64,000 nucleotides of DNA from Nitzschia sp. DOCU1 (GCA_951394045.1 OX596000.1:1525761-1589760), one strand, 5' to 3'. Counted from the first letter of the stretch, positions 35,055 to 46,776 are shown. Made by a program: numbers and translations. Notes: a model not told the origin generated them from the sequence alone.

Positions 35055-36897
35055 ATGACGAGCGTCTTTGATACATGTTCTGCATCGTTTGATCTGCAAA
35101 GTCAAACGGCGGACTTCATTCGATGCATTACCGAAACGAAAGAAGAAGTGAGTTAAGCTGGAGCATTCTGGGGGCGCCGCCGGTCCTCGTCGACGTCGTC
35201 GTACTCACCGAAATTTCTGCTGTTTGCAGAGTGCTACCGCTCGCCTCGACAGTTTGGCAGCTGGTATTGACAGCTTCTATTTGATCTTTGCTGTAAGTTC
35301 TCGAAAGAGGGCGGCGGGGCCGTTCGGGTCACAAACGAATTTCTAATGTCCGGATGTCAACTATAATTCAGGGTGCTTTGGTATACTTTATGCAAACTGG
35401 TTTCGCCATGCTCTGTGCCGGAAGCATCCGCGCCAAGAACGTCAAGAATGTGATTTTGTGGAACTTGTTGGATTCGTGCGGTGGAGGCCTGGCCTTTTGG
35501 GCGGTCGGCTACGCCTTTGCCTACGGGGGTGATAACGATTCTACCAAGAAAACCTTTATTGGAAACGCCAATTTCTTTCTCCAGGGCGATAATATTCAAT
35601 ACGAATCATGGTTCTTTCAATTCGCTTTCGCTTGTGCCCTCTCTTCGATTGTGGCCGGCACAATTGCCGAACGAACCAAAATGGCTGCCTACCTCTTGTA
35701 TTCCGTCGTTTTGGCCGGATTTGTCTATCCTGTCGTGGCCCATGCCTTTTGGTCCACCAATGGATTTCTTTCCAACACAACTGCCGAGCCTCTCTGGAAC
35801 TCGGGGGCCATTGACTTGGCAGGTTCGGGCCCCGTCCACATGACGGGAGGAGTCGCTGCTTTGGCGGGTGCCCTGGTTTTGGGACCCCGTATTGGCCGAT
35901 TCTATGATGAAGATGGCAATCCTTTGGATGAACCCAATGAGTTTCCTCCTCATTCCGTCACGCTTCAATTCCTGGGTACTTTTTGCTTGTGGTTTGGATG
36001 GTATGGTTTCAACCCCGGTTCCACGCTTGCTATTTCCTCGGCCGAGTCGGGACAAGTGGCGTCCATGGTTGCTGTCAACACGACCTTGTCGGCATGTGCT
36101 GGAGCTATTTCGGCCATGTTTTTGTCGACACTGTGGGATATTCGATACCAAGGAATCGCACAATGGTGAGTTATCGAGCTGGGTGAGCCTGGACAAAATC
36201 GAACAGGACCAAATGATTGCTCACAGTACCGCACTTTTTCTTTTGCTTCAGGGATTTGGCTTACACCATGAACGGCTGCTTGACTGGCCTGGTAGCTATT
36301 ACCGCTCCCTGCGCCACGGTCGAAACTTGGGCCGCCGTTATTATTGGAGCCTTTGCTGGTCTCTTTTATTTGATTGCGAGCAAGTTGCTCGTTCGTTTCC
36401 GAATTGACGACGCCGTCGATGCGGTTCCCGTTCACATGGTTGGCGGGGCTTGGGGTGTCTTGTCGGCGGGTCTCTTTAGCAAACCCGAGCTCATGGAAGC
36501 TGCCTTTGGCATGTCCCAACATTCCGGCTGGTTTTATGAATGGTCTCAAGGCAGCGGCGACTTTACGCTTATGGGTATTCAATGCATCGCTGTCTTGTTT
36601 ATCTTTGGATGGACCTTTGTTACCATGGGAGCCTACTTTTGGGTTTTGAACTATTTTGGTATGTTCCGAATTAGCCGATTGGAAGAAGAGGTGGGCATGG
36701 ATATCAGTCGCCATAAGGGATCTGCCTATGACATGGATGGTGGATCGGCTCACCGCGAGAAGATTGAAGAGCTCAACGCGAGCCGCCGCAATAACCGCAC
36801 TGTCATTCCTGAAGACAAGAAATCGGAAAAGGAAAGTTCTGATAAAGAGGAAGTCTCAGGCGAGGATGGTGCTGCCGACGAAAAGGCGCACGCCTAA
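35055..36897 (+). CDS. ammonium transporter (AMT/Mep/Rh family)
   Basis: Four exons: 35055-35147, 35230-35292, 35372-36165 and 36252-36897; all splice sites are GT-AG and the product is 531 residues. It imports ammonium across the plasma membrane. Eleven membrane segments are expected: the first exons give an extracellular N-terminus and the start of helix 1 (GALVYFMQTGFAMLCAG). Hallmarks are FQFAFACALSSIVAGTIAERTK, the signature DLAGSGPVHMTGG with pore His208, and VPVHMVGG with the partner His378. The C-terminal tail of about 90 residues is charged (EKESSDKEEVSGEDG) and may be a regulatory trans-activation tail. Length fits the AMT1-type of diatoms. Expression is usually nitrogen-regulated, but the sequence does not show this. 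Confidence 0.95.
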
Positions 36898-37985
36898 ACA
36901 GGAGACATGCTGTTGCTTCTGCATCTGCTCCATGTCATTGATGTATGGTTGATACTTGATAACAATTAAATAACCACATGCTGTATTTTACATGCCTTCT
37001 ATTATCAACCGCGATGAGCTGCTTCTGCTTGTTGTTCAGGCAGCGCGGCGGCCAGTACCCCGCAGTTAGAACTGCTACGACGATACTACCTAGAGTACAT
37101 CTGAGCTAGTGATTCTCCAGTGGAGCAAGAAGACTCCCTTCATTCTCCAATTTGGTGCAATTAACGCCAACTATCCTTTTCTAAATATCTATTTGCAGTA
37201 AATTTGCAGAACCCTACTCCAAGGTTAGAATCCAGCGGTATTCTCTAACCAAATCTACCACCATTTCTGGCATCTACCGTTACGCAAGTTCGTTCGGCAC
37301 CTCTTCCATGCAACATTCAATAGAATAAATATCCCGCCCTATACGCCATGGACCACTATCCAATCTTCTTGAGCTATCCTCAATCCGACTTGCAATCCGC
37401 GGGTGGCCCATCATCCTGGCCCTAACGGCCAAAGCGTGTAGTGTGGCCACACTCAACTGACACACGATGCAAAGGATTGTCTCCACATTAGCTGCAATCT
37501 GAAGGTCGCCCACTATGCCTTGTCCAAATTGTCAAAGCGTGCATCCCACAAATTACTAATCCACACAAACTCTGATCCGACCTCTGAAGAAAAACACCAG
37601 CCCTCAACACAACACCAACGGTCTCTTTGGTCGTATACCACACCAACGCACATGCCGAAACGCTTCGTAGAAATGATGCTGGATGCCACATCGTGGCCCT
37701 GGTACTGAAAAAATTAGCTTACTGTTCAGCCAATGAGAGAGTGCCCTTTCCCCGGGAAGAACTCATGAATGGACATGCAACTGGGGAACACAAAAATAGC
37801 AACCATGACAACAGCAAACCTTTCATAGTCAAAAAACAACATATAAATCGCCCAACAAAGCCACTATCAAGTGTAGCTCATGTTCAAAAGACGCCCAATT
37901 CAATTGCAGGTCGAATGGTGTATTGTCAGATTGGCTATCTTTAATAGCCGTGGAGTAATGGCCTGGCGTCTGAGGCCCTGAGTAG
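36898..37985. other. gene-free stretch left of the satellite
   Basis: Short frames at 37280-37513 (minus) and 37627-37944 (plus) have no family resemblance. The sequence changes into the satellite at about 37989 without a clear boundary motif. Confidence 0.4.
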
Positions 37986-37988
37986 GGA

Positions 37989-40900
37989 ATGTACCGCTTC
38001 GGGGTCACTGTTTTGACGATTGCTCGCCCATGCGATCGAAATCACAGAATGTTCTTGCATCGGCAACTCTGGGTTCAATAGGGGAAGCTGGCATCATGAG
38101 TCGTCACATCCTCAGACGAACTTTTGCCATACCGAATTCGAAATTTTCAGGTTCAGAGGATTTGTGCCGCCATGTACCGCTTCGGGGTCACTGTTTTGAC
38201 GAGTGCTTGCCCATGCGATAGAAATCACAGAATGTTCTTGCATCGGCGACTCTGGGTTCAATAGGGGAAGCTGGCATCGTGAGTCGTCACGTCCTCAGAC
38301 GAACTTTTGCCATGCCGAATTCGAAATTTTCAGGTTCAGAGGATTTGCGCCGCCATGTACCGCTTGAGGGTCACTGTTTTGACGAGTGCTCGCCCATGCG
38401 ATCGAAATCACAGAATGTTCTTGCATCGGCGACTCTGGGTTCAATAGGGGAAGCTGGCATCGTGAGTCGTCACGTCCTCAGACGAACTTTTGCCATGCCG
38501 AATTCGAAATTTTCAGGTTCGGAGGATTTGTGCCGCCATGTACCGCTTGAGGGTCACTGTTTTGACGAGTGCTCGCCCATGCGATCGAAATCACAGAATG
38601 TTTTTGCATCGGCGACTCTGGGTTCAATAGGGGAAGCTGGCATCGTGAGTCGTCACGTCCTCAGACGAACTTTTGCCATGCCAAATTCGAAATTTTCAGG
38701 TTCAGAGGATTTGTGCCGCCATGTACCGCTTGAGGGTCACTGTTTTGACGAGTGCTCGCCCATGCGATCGAAATCACAGAATGTTCTTGCATCGGCGACT
38801 CTGGGTTCAATAGGGGAAGCTGGCATCGTGAGTCGTCACGTCCTCAGACAAACTTTTGCCATGCCGAATTCGAAATTTTCAGGTTCAGAGGATTTGTGCC
38901 GCCATGTACCGCTTGAGGGTCACTGTTTTGACGATTGCTCGCCCATGTGATCGAAATCACAGAATGTTCTTGCATCGTCGACTCTGGGTTCAATAGGGGA
39001 AGCTGGCATCGTGAGTCGTCACGTCCTCAGATGAACTTTTGCCATGCCGAAATTCGAAATTTCCAGGTTCGGAGGATTTGTGCCGCCATGTACCGCTTGA
39101 GGGTCACTGTTTTGACGATTGCTCGCCCATGCGATCGAAATCACAGAATGTTTTTGCATCGGCGACTCTGGGTTCAATAGGGGAAGCTGGCATCATGAGT
39201 CGTCACGTCCTCAGACGAACTTTTGCCATGCCGAATTCGAAATTTTCAGGTTCGGAGGATTTGTGCCGCCATATACGGCTTGAGGGTCACTGTTTTGACG
39301 AGTGCTCGCCCATGCGATCGAAATCACAGAATGTTCTTGCATTGGCGACTCTGGGTTCAATAGGGGAAGCTGGCATCGTGAGTCGTCACGTCCTCAGACA
39401 AACTTTTGCCATGCCGAATTCGAAATTTTCAGGTTCGGAGGATTTGCGCCGCCATGTACCGCTTGAGGGTCACTGTTTTGACGAGTGCTCGCCCATGCGA
39501 TCGAAATCACAGAATGTTCTTGCATCGGCGACTCTGGGTTCAATAGGGGAAGCTGGCATCGTGAGTCGTCACGTCCTCAGACAAACTTTTGCCATGCCGA
39601 ATTCGAAATTTTCAGGTTTAGAGGATTTGTGCCGCCATGTACCGCTTGAGGGTCACTGTTTTGACGATTGCTCGCCCATGTGATCGAAATCACAGAATGT
39701 TCTTGCATCGTCGACTCTGGGTTCAATAGGGGAAGCTGGCATCGTGAGTCGTCACGTCCTCAGACGAACTTTTGCCATGCCGAATTCGAAATTTTCAGGT
39801 TCGGAGGATTTGCGCCGCCATGTACCGCTTGAGGGTCACTGTTTTGACGATTGCTCGCCCATGTGATCGAAATCACAGAATGTTCTTGCATCGGCGACTC
39901 TGGGTTCAATAGGGGAAGCTGGCATCGTGAGTCGTCACGTCCTCAGACGAACTTTTGCCATGCCGAATTCGAAATTTTCAGGTTCGGAGGATTTGCGCCG
40001 CCATGTACCGCTTGAGGGTCACTGTTTTGACGAGTGCTCGCCCATGCGATCGAAATCACAGAATGTTCTTGCATCGGCGACTCTGGGTTCAATAGGGGAA
40101 GATGGCATCGTGAGTCGTCACATCCTCAGACGAACTTTTGCCATGCCGAATTCGAAATTTTCAGGTTCAGAGGATTTGTGCCGCCATGTACCGCTTGAGG
40201 GTCACTGTTTTGACGATTGCTCGCCCATGCGATCGAAATCACAGAATGTTCTTGCATCGGCGACTCTGGGTTCAATAGGGGAAGCTGGCATCGTGAGTCG
40301 TCACATCCTCAGACGAACTTTTGCCCTGCCGAATTCGAAATTTTCAGGTTCGGAGGATTTGCGCCGCCATGTACCGCTTGAGGGTCACTGTTTTGACGAG
40401 TGCTCGCCCATGCGATCGAAATCACAGAATGTTCTTGCATCGGCAACTCTGGGTTCAATAGGGGAAGATGGCATCGTGAGTCGTCACGTCCTCAGACGAA
40501 CTTTTGCCATGCCGAATTCGAAATTTTCAGGTTCAGAGGATTTGTGCCGCCATGTACCGCTTGAGGGTCACTGTTTTGACGATTGCTCGCCCATGCGATC
40601 GAAATCACAGAATGTTCTTGCATCGGCGACTCTGGGTTCAATAGGGGAAGCTGGCATCGTGAGTCGTCACGTCCTCAGACGAACTTTTGCCATGCCGAAT
40701 TCGAAATTTTCAGGTTCAGAGGATTTGTGCCGCCATGTACCGCTTGAGGGTCACTGTTTTGACGAGTGCTCGCCCATGCGATCGAAATCACAGAAGGTTC
40801 TTGCATCGGCGACTCTGGGTTCAATAGGGGAAGCTGGCATCGTGAGTCGTCACGTCCTCAGACGAACTTTTGCCATGCCGAATTCGAAATTTTCAGGTTC

Positions 40901-41628
40901 AGAGGATTTGTGCCGCCATGTACCGCTTGAGGGTCACTGTTTTGACGATTGCTCGCCCATGCGATCGAAATCACAGAATGTTCTTGCATCGGCGACTCTG
41001 GGTTCAATAGGGGAAGCTGGCATCGTGAGTCGTCACGTCCTCAGACGAACTTTTGCCATGCCGAATTCGAAATTTTCAGGTTCAGAGGATTTGTGCCGCC
41101 ATGTACCGCTTGAGGGTCACTGTTTTGACGATTGCTCGCCCATGCGATAGAAATCACAGAATGTTCTTGCATCGGCGACTCTGGGTTCAATAGGGAAAGC
41201 TGGCATCGTGAGTCGTCACGTCCTCAGACGAACTTTTGCCATGCCGAATTCGAAATTTTCAGGTTCAGAGGATTTGTGCCGCCATGTACCGCTTGAGGGT
41301 CACTGTTTTGACGATTGCTCGCCCATGCGATCGAAATCACAGAATGTTCTTGCATCGGCGACTCTGGGTTCAATAGGGGAAGCTGGCATCATGAGTCGTC
41401 ACGTCCTCAGACAAACTTTTGCCATGCCGAATTCGAAATTTTCAGGTTAGGAGGATTTGCGCCGCCATGTACCGCTTGAGGGTCACTGTTTTGACGATTG
41501 CTCGCCCATGTGATCGAAATCACAGAATGTTCTTGCATCGGCGACTCTGGGTTCAATAGGGGGAGCTGGCATCATGAGTCGTCACGTCCTCAGAGGAACT
41601 TTTGCCATGCCGAGATCGAAATTTTGCG
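37989..41628. repeat. satellite of about 20 units, period 183 bp
   Basis: Unit starts (anchor GAGTCGTCACGTCCTCAGA) recur at about 38096, 38279, 38462, 38645, 38828, 39011, 39195, then every 183 bp to 41574. Identity between units is very high, with a few variable positions (GAGTGCTCG or GATTGCTCG; CGAAC or CAAAC; GGCGAC or GTCGAC). One unit near 39050 has a single-base insertion. Because 183 equals 61 codons, long open frames appear (the longest is about 407 codons), but TGA or TAG recurs in several units and no unit begins with a sensible start. The period is close to a nucleosome repeat length. It is best read as satellite DNA. Confidence 0.93.
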
Positions 41629-41811
41629 GATGGTGAAAATTGAAAATGCCTTTCTCGATTTTATGAGAAGATTTGTGATCCATGGGAATTCATTATGTCG
41701 GATAAAGAGATAACCCTAATAATAGAGTATCGGCATCCACTAATGAAAGAGATGACTAATATGGAAATGTAGTTACACATTGACAAACTATTATATAAAT
41801 TTTGTAATACA
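41629..41811. other. junction between satellite and two-ORF locus
   Basis: This is AT-rich sequence. Near 41777-41825 a short direct repeat, CATTGACAAACTAT and CATTAACAAACTAT, flanks the end of the long minus-strand frame. No gene. Confidence 0.4.
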
Positions 41812-44424
41812 TTAACAAACTATCACGGCCCCAGTGACCACATCAGCCCAAGAACTCCACCTTCCATAGAGTTTCACTCCATAGCGCCCATCAGCAAATA
41901 GGTAAAATAGATCCTGTTCCTTGATAATCTGGTTGAATACTTTCGTGAGCCTCTTGTCTTCTGACTCACAGAGGCAGCACTCTGGTCCATCACGTCCGAA
42001 TTCCTCAATGGCAAACTCCTGTGAAATAAAGTCCAAAACAGATGATCGTTTTTCCTTTGGGACCTTGAGTTGTTTTTCGGCACCCAGCCCTGTAATTGGG
42101 TACTGGATGTTCTTGGTCTCGGTCTTGTTGATGGCGACTATTGTGCCAGACATCAGACATAGCTGAACAATTGTCGTCAGTCGAAACTCAGCTAAGTCCA
42201 AATGGAGCGACCCGAGTTCTTCTTTCTTCGTCTTGAGTACCTGCTCCATCATGGCGCCATCAAATTGGCTGGAAGAGACCCAGTCAAGGATGGACTCGAC
42301 CACATCCACGACTTTCCACCAATTCGCATTGAAGCCGCCGTCGTTTTCCTTGAAGAATAGCTGGGCGAACTTGACATTGGATGGACTTGATCGCTTGAAG
42401 GAACCGAGTGTGCCGGTCACTGTCCCAAAATGTCGAAGTAGTCCCCTCGCCAGACGAAGGGAAAAGCCATCACTCCCACTGTTTGCCGCCAGCACCTCGG
42501 AACCTACATAGTAGAAGCGTTGGAAGCTCCCACTATACAAAGCTATGGTTGCTGCTGAGATGAGGTCGCGACGGTCAAAGCGTAATTGTGCTTTCCTTGC
42601 ACGTCGGAGAATGGTGGCTGGGACAGAGAATAACATATATCGATGACATCCGGCTGGGATCTCGGTCTGGTCCACTGTCAACTTGGCGTCTCCGATGCCC
42701 CCAATCTCGAACTGCTTCCAAGGCGACTGATCCGAAAAAGAAAGACGATAGATTGTCTTGTGGGTGGGAACCAGTTGTCGGGGCGCATCTGGAGAAGAGG
42801 CTTCACTGGCCGCTTGGGAGCACCAGTACCTCTCCAAAAATTCATCGCAGAACCTCAACTGGATGCGTATATTCTCAATCGCCACCCCCTCCAACAATAG
42901 TGAGCTGAAAAAGTCCCCACAGAATGAACGCGAGTTGAACAGGATGCGAAGTGACCAGCCAACCCCCAATGCATCGACAAAGTTCGAGACAAAGCCGCAA
43001 CAATCCTGGTATCCCGCCCAGTTGCAGTCCAGCATATCCTTGTGCTCGACGGTGATGTCGCCGCGAGGGTAACATTTAGCGATGACGCTGATGAGCTCAA
43101 AACGTGATCGATTTGCCCGGATTGCGGTGCGGACACTTTCTCCGAACTTCTTGTTCCGTGGTTCGTAGTTGTAGGGAAGAGGCAAATTCCAGACCACCAA
43201 ACTGAGGTGGTCAAGTGCATCCTGGGCGCAATCAGCTATCTCACTGATCATGTGACGCAACTCCGCTCCCTCGCCTGGTTGGTCGGCACCGAACACTTGG
43301 AAGCCAAATGGTCGATACTGTCCGGCGCTGGCCGCACCCATTTCCAGACGATACGATTCCGAATGCTGCCCTTTCAAAGAATCAACGCCGACGATGGCAT
43401 CTCGCTTTGTGCTTGCACCGCCGGAAGAAACCACAAAAGCAGCAATCTTTGATGGCGCGATTTGTAAATCGCCGAAGAATTGTGGAAAAAGGGCTGAGTC
43501 CGAACGAAGTACCGCCAGCCTTTGGTCGGTAGTAGTGGTGGCTCGCGCTGGAATGGAGAGCATAGGGATGCAGGAATGTTCCAAACTTGTGGGCGGTAGG
43601 GAATGTCCCCAGGAATGTAGGTCGGTCTTGAAGCCCTTGGCCACGTAGAAATACGTGGTCGACTCATGCACCTCCACGGACATGACGGCGCGGTGGACAC
43701 ATAGCCTTGGCTTGTACTTGGATAATTCTTTTGCTGACATTGGCCGACAATCGGCAGGCTCAAAGCGGGTTGCAGCCCTGGGGTGCATTGTCAGGCCTTT
43801 GTCTTGATCCATGGTTGAATGTTCGGGGGCAGTCGCAGTTGTGCTACAATTGGGGACAGTAGCAGCTTCTGTTGCTTCGAAGCGCTCCAACAATGCCAGC
43901 TGATCCAACACCGATGGATAATTGATGACTCGCGCAAGGGGAGCCGTTGTTTCAATGATGGGGGTCCGACCGGAAAGTGGTAGGACATGAGCTCGGCGTC
44001 GGCGCAACGGCGATTCACTCAACAACTGGCTGCCATCGCTGGCGTCGAAAGGGATTTGTTTAGCAGCTTTCCTCTTTTGCCCCCCAACAGTTGTCTTGGG
44101 TTTCTTGTCCCTTGTGAGCGACTTGAAGCTTGCCTTTTCCTCCGGCTCCAAGAATTCATAGGTTATATCCCTGGCTCTTGACTGAATTAAAAGTAAGCTG
44201 CGCGTTTGTTGAGCTTTTTGAGTGACCACTCCACAACCGCGAACAAATGTTGATTTAGAGGGCAGGCCCGTAGAAACACGTTGCGCCAATAGACTCTCAT
44301 AGCTGGACCTGTGCTTGATCGATGCGACCAAGGAGCGCAGCCGTTGGTGCATGTTCTCAACACCCGCTTTGGAATTTAGGAGGATGTCGCGAATCAGCTT
44401 CTTTGTTGATGGGGAGAGCACCTC
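41812..44424 (-). CDS. large unknown protein, second ORF of a two-ORF locus
   Basis: About 870 codons are open in the same frame as the ORF at 44425-45510, separated only by TAA at 44425-44427. No ATG lies at the very start (GTG at 44421; the first in-frame ATG is about 24 codons in), so it is read either by readthrough or from an internal start. The N-terminal part is Lys/Arg-rich (RKAAKQIPF; LRRRRAHVLP). The middle has conserved-looking segments (CYPRGDITVEHKDMLDCNWAGYQDCCGF; YRLEMGAASAGQYRPFGF). The C-terminus has ECCLCESEDKRL and FADGRYGVKLYGRW. I recognise no catalytic domain. It might be a mobile-element protein. Confidence 0.5.
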   Translation of the reverse strand, partial: EVLSPSTKKLIRDILLNSKAGVENMHQRLRSLVASIKHRSSYESLLAQRVSTGLPSKSTFVRGCGVVTQKAQQTRSLLLIQSRARDITYEFLEPEEKASFKSLTRDKKPKTTVGGQKRKAAKQIPFDASDGSQLLSESPLRRRRAHVLPLSGRTPIIETTAPLARVINYPSVLDQLALLERFEATEAATVPNCSTTATAPEHSTMDQDKGLTMHPRAATRFEPADCRPMSAKELSKYKPRLCVHRAVMSVEVHESTTYFYVAKGFKTDLHSWGHSLPPTSLEHSCIPMLSIPARATTTTDQRLAVLRSDSALFPQFFGDLQIAPSKIAAFVVSSGGASTKRDAIVGVDSLKGQHSESYRLEMGAASAGQYRPFGFQVFGADQPGEGAELRHMISEIADCAQDALDHLSLVVWNLPLPYNYEPRNKKFGESVRTAIRANRSRFELISVIAKCYPRGDITVEHKDMLDCNWAGYQDCCGFVSNFVDALGVGWSLRILFNSRSFCGDFFSSLLLEGVAIENIRIQLRFCDEFLERYWCSQAASEASSPDAPRQLVPTHKTIYRLSFSDQSPWKQFEIGGIGDAKLTVDQTEIPAGCHRYMLFSVPATILRRARKAQLRFDRRDLISAATIALYSGSFQRFYYVGSEVLAANSGSDGFSLRLARGLLRHFGTVTGTLGSFKRSSPSNVKFAQLFFKENDGGFNANWWKVVDVVESILDWVSSSQFDGAMMEQVLKTKKEELGSLHLDLAEFRLTTIVQLCLMSGTIVAINKTETKNIQYPITGLGAEKQLKVPKEKRSSVLDFISQEFAIEEFGRDGPECCLCESEDKRLTKVFNQIIKEQDLFYLFADGRYGVKLYGRWSSWADVVTGAVIVC

Positions 44425-45510
44425 TTACTGCGCCAGCATGAACATGTTATTGACAAACTCGTAGAAATCTTTCCTGGTACGGATGGGGCCAAAGATCTTA
44501 ATAAGCCACTTCTCGTAGTTCTGTGGGTCTTCGTCTATACTGGCGTCGAGGCAAGGATGGATCTTGGAGTAGTAAAGCGAGGTGGCAACATGCACGGTCT
44601 GGACAGCCTGGTTTAGTTTAGATCTAAACGACGCTATGTCCATGAATTCGAGATCCGGCTTGCCAGTGACCTTGTTGACGACACTTCCGTTGTGGATGAT
44701 CTTGTACAGCTCATCGACGAACGCCCCAAGGTGGGAGCGCCTGGTTGTAGTTCCCTGGTTTATCTCATCGTTCTCGCTCAACTCCAAACACTCTTTCAGC
44801 TTTCGGTACTCGAGCCTAAACTTTCTCTGACCGTCCTGGTCACGATAGCTTGACAACAACCAACCCCGTGTCTGGAGGTATGAAAAGATGTTTTTGTACT
44901 CAAGCTGAAGTGCAAGAGCGCGAGTTACTCGTAGGCAGTCGGCGAAGTAAGCGATCCTGGCACGGCGAAGTTTGTGCCAGATGTACGGCAGGGAAGTAAA
45001 CTCCGGCCTAATGACAACATGGTCACCGCTGGTACGCTGGTTGTCGATGTATGCTAGTTTACTCTTCTGCGATTCAACCATGGCCTTGAAGCGAGGTTGG
45101 ATGAGCTCGATCCCAAGTCCGTTGATGAACTGGGAGAGGAGGGTGCCGTCATCAAGTTCGTCGCCATTTGGGAAGTCCTCGAGCTGAGGAGGAAGAGAGG
45201 CAGCATTGAGGACATGCTTTGGCCGCTCCAAGTCCAAATCGAATGTGTCATCTGCAGCTGGGTGGATTTCGGCAACGGGATTGTCGTTGTTGACGTCATC
45301 TGATTCGTTCTTGTTGTCACATGAAGTGCCATCGTCGTCTGGTTCGTTGTTGTCGCATGAAGTGCCCCTGCCGTCTGATTGATCATCATCGTTGTCGTTG
45401 TCGTCGTCATCATCGTCTGAGGCACTGTCATCCGACGACGACTCCGACTCACCATCATTGGATGGTTTGAAAAGCTGCTTGTCAGTGAAAGAGACTGTGT
45501 TCGTGTTCAT
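44425..45510 (-). CDS. unknown protein with long acidic N-terminus, first ORF of the two-ORF locus
   Basis: From an ATG at 45510 the product is 361 residues. A very acidic Ser/Asp tract (residues 20-75, including ASDDDDDDNDNDDDQSDG) is followed by a helical region of about 250 residues (WHKLRRARIAYFADCLRVTRALAL; ETRGWL-like segments; RKDFYEFVNNMFMLAQ at the end). The frame upstream of the ATG is open and hydrophobic but has no start codon. A GTAAG string at the TAA stop does not give a phase-correct intron into the next ORF with the acceptors I tried. No family recognised. Confidence 0.5.
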   Translation of the reverse strand: MNTNTVSFTDKQLFKPSNDGESESSSDDSASDDDDDDNDNDDDQSDGRGTSCDNNEPDDDGTSCDNKNESDDVNNDNPVAEIHPAADDTFDLDLERPKHVLNAASLPPQLEDFPNGDELDDGTLLSQFINGLGIELIQPRFKAMVESQKSKLAYIDNQRTSGDHVVIRPEFTSLPYIWHKLRRARIAYFADCLRVTRALALQLEYKNIFSYLQTRGWLLSSYRDQDGQRKFRLEYRKLKECLELSENDEINQGTTTRRSHLGAFVDELYKIIHNGSVVNKVTGKPDLEFMDIASFRSKLNQAVQTVHVATSLYYSKIHPCLDASIDEDPQNYEKWLIKIFGPIRTRKDFYEFVNNMFMLAQ

Positions 45511-45687
45511 GATACCGGCAGTGGTTGTTGGCAGAGTCAAACAAATGGCAACAATAAACCATCGACCAAAATAATAAAGCAAGAAATCAGCGATTTTCTG
45601 GGGGTTCTTGGAAGGGAGGAATCACAAACAGACTCATAAAAAAGGAAACAGCGATTGGTAACAGCAGGGTTGCCATCTACGTGGACT

Positions 45688-45833
45688 TCTACACACTGGC
45701 TGTGGTAGGCCAAAGATGGACGACTTTGACCTACTGCAGGAAGCGCGTGGAGAGGCTACATAGGCGAAATTCTACACACTTGCTGTGGTAGGCCAAAGAT
45801 GGACGACTTTGACCTACCGTAGCAAGTGTGTAG
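45688..45833. repeat. pair of related hairpin units upstream of the two-ORF locus
   Basis: Unit 2 is a hairpin: 45772-45792 (CTACACACTTGCTGTGGTAGG) pairs with 45813-45833 at 19 of 21 positions, and an inner 5-bp stem CAAAG/CTTTG closes the loop. Unit 1, from 45688, carries the same left arm and loop but a right arm changed mainly by C/T and G/A transitions. The pair lies about 180 bp upstream of the start of the acidic ORF. Confidence 0.7.
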
Positions 45834-46776
45834 GAATCGCTGGCATGAGGATGATTTCGTGCTCTTTTTCGGTATAACGCGATTTTATGACCAAAATATG
45901 GCGGGAGAACAAAGCGCGCCAAAAAAGCCGCCCGGCGCGATCGTGTTTCGGGGAAGGGGACTTAACTGGGCTTATATGCATGAATTAGGTATCTTGGGTT
46001 TTGATTGGGTGGGAGACGGGGCTATATTACTTAGGGGATTGGGGAGAACAAGGCTTATATGCGTTGATTAAGTATATTGCATTGTGGTTGGCTGATGGAT
46101 GGGGCAATATTATTGTTAGGAATATCGTTTGGTTGAAGTAATTAATGATTGTTTTTGATTGGCTAAAGAGTGAATGTTATTCGGAACAGGTCAATGAGGC
46201 TATATCGTTGTGAGAGGTGCGTGTGAATGATCGGCAGGGGGCTGAACAGTGCTGGTCGTGGTAAATTGCGAGCGCAGCTTTTGATTGACTGTTGGATATG
46301 TCATGTGTATGGGCTATATTGTTATTCGAATTCTAAACATTTTGATTGGATGGTTCTCTGTTTAGGGAGGGGGGCTGTTGTTGGTAGTTATTTAAGTTGG
46401 GTATGTACCGATGGAGCCTGCCTCATGAAATGGATGGTGCATGCACGGTGATGTCATCTCAGGCACCCGCGCCTGCCTGTTGAGTGTGCAAGTACCAGTA
46501 GTCACGAAGGGCACAGTGCAATAAGGTTTGAACGAGGCATCTGCCACTGGCCGGCTAGCACATGAATGAAGATTGGGTTGTGGTAGATGAGTGTAGATTC
46601 AAATCTACATATAGTTGTTCGGTAACTTATAATGGGCATTTTGAAATGAGCTTTCTCTAAGTGGTGTTTCCCGCCCACCAGGTGGTTATCCTTGCGGTCA
46701 CTTCATATTGGGAGATTGCTTTGGGATCATAAATTCAAATAATGTTACGTGAGTATGGAATATTGATCTGGAGGTC
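45834..46776. other. gene-free stretch
   Basis: No protein-like frame. Several GGATGGGG and TTATATG-type words occur near 45960-46110. A stem with a TTCAAAT loop at 46600-46616 resembles a tRNA T-arm, but no tRNA body is present. Confidence 0.4.

Noticed and set aside
35965..36753. A 262-codon minus-strand frame
   Set aside because: It is antisense to the ammonium transporter and crosses its intron.
39927..41150. A 407-codon open frame in the satellite
   Set aside because: The 183-bp period is a multiple of 3, so any stop-free frame extends through units. Neighbouring units carry TGA, TAG and a frameshift.
44400..44500. Intron joining the two ORFs of the unknown locus
   Set aside because: A GTAAG string sits on the TAA, but the nearby AG acceptors I tried did not restore the ORF2 frame.
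46600..46616. T-arm-like stem with TTCAAAT loop
   Set aside because: The 3' flank has no complementary acceptor strand about 70 nt upstream.
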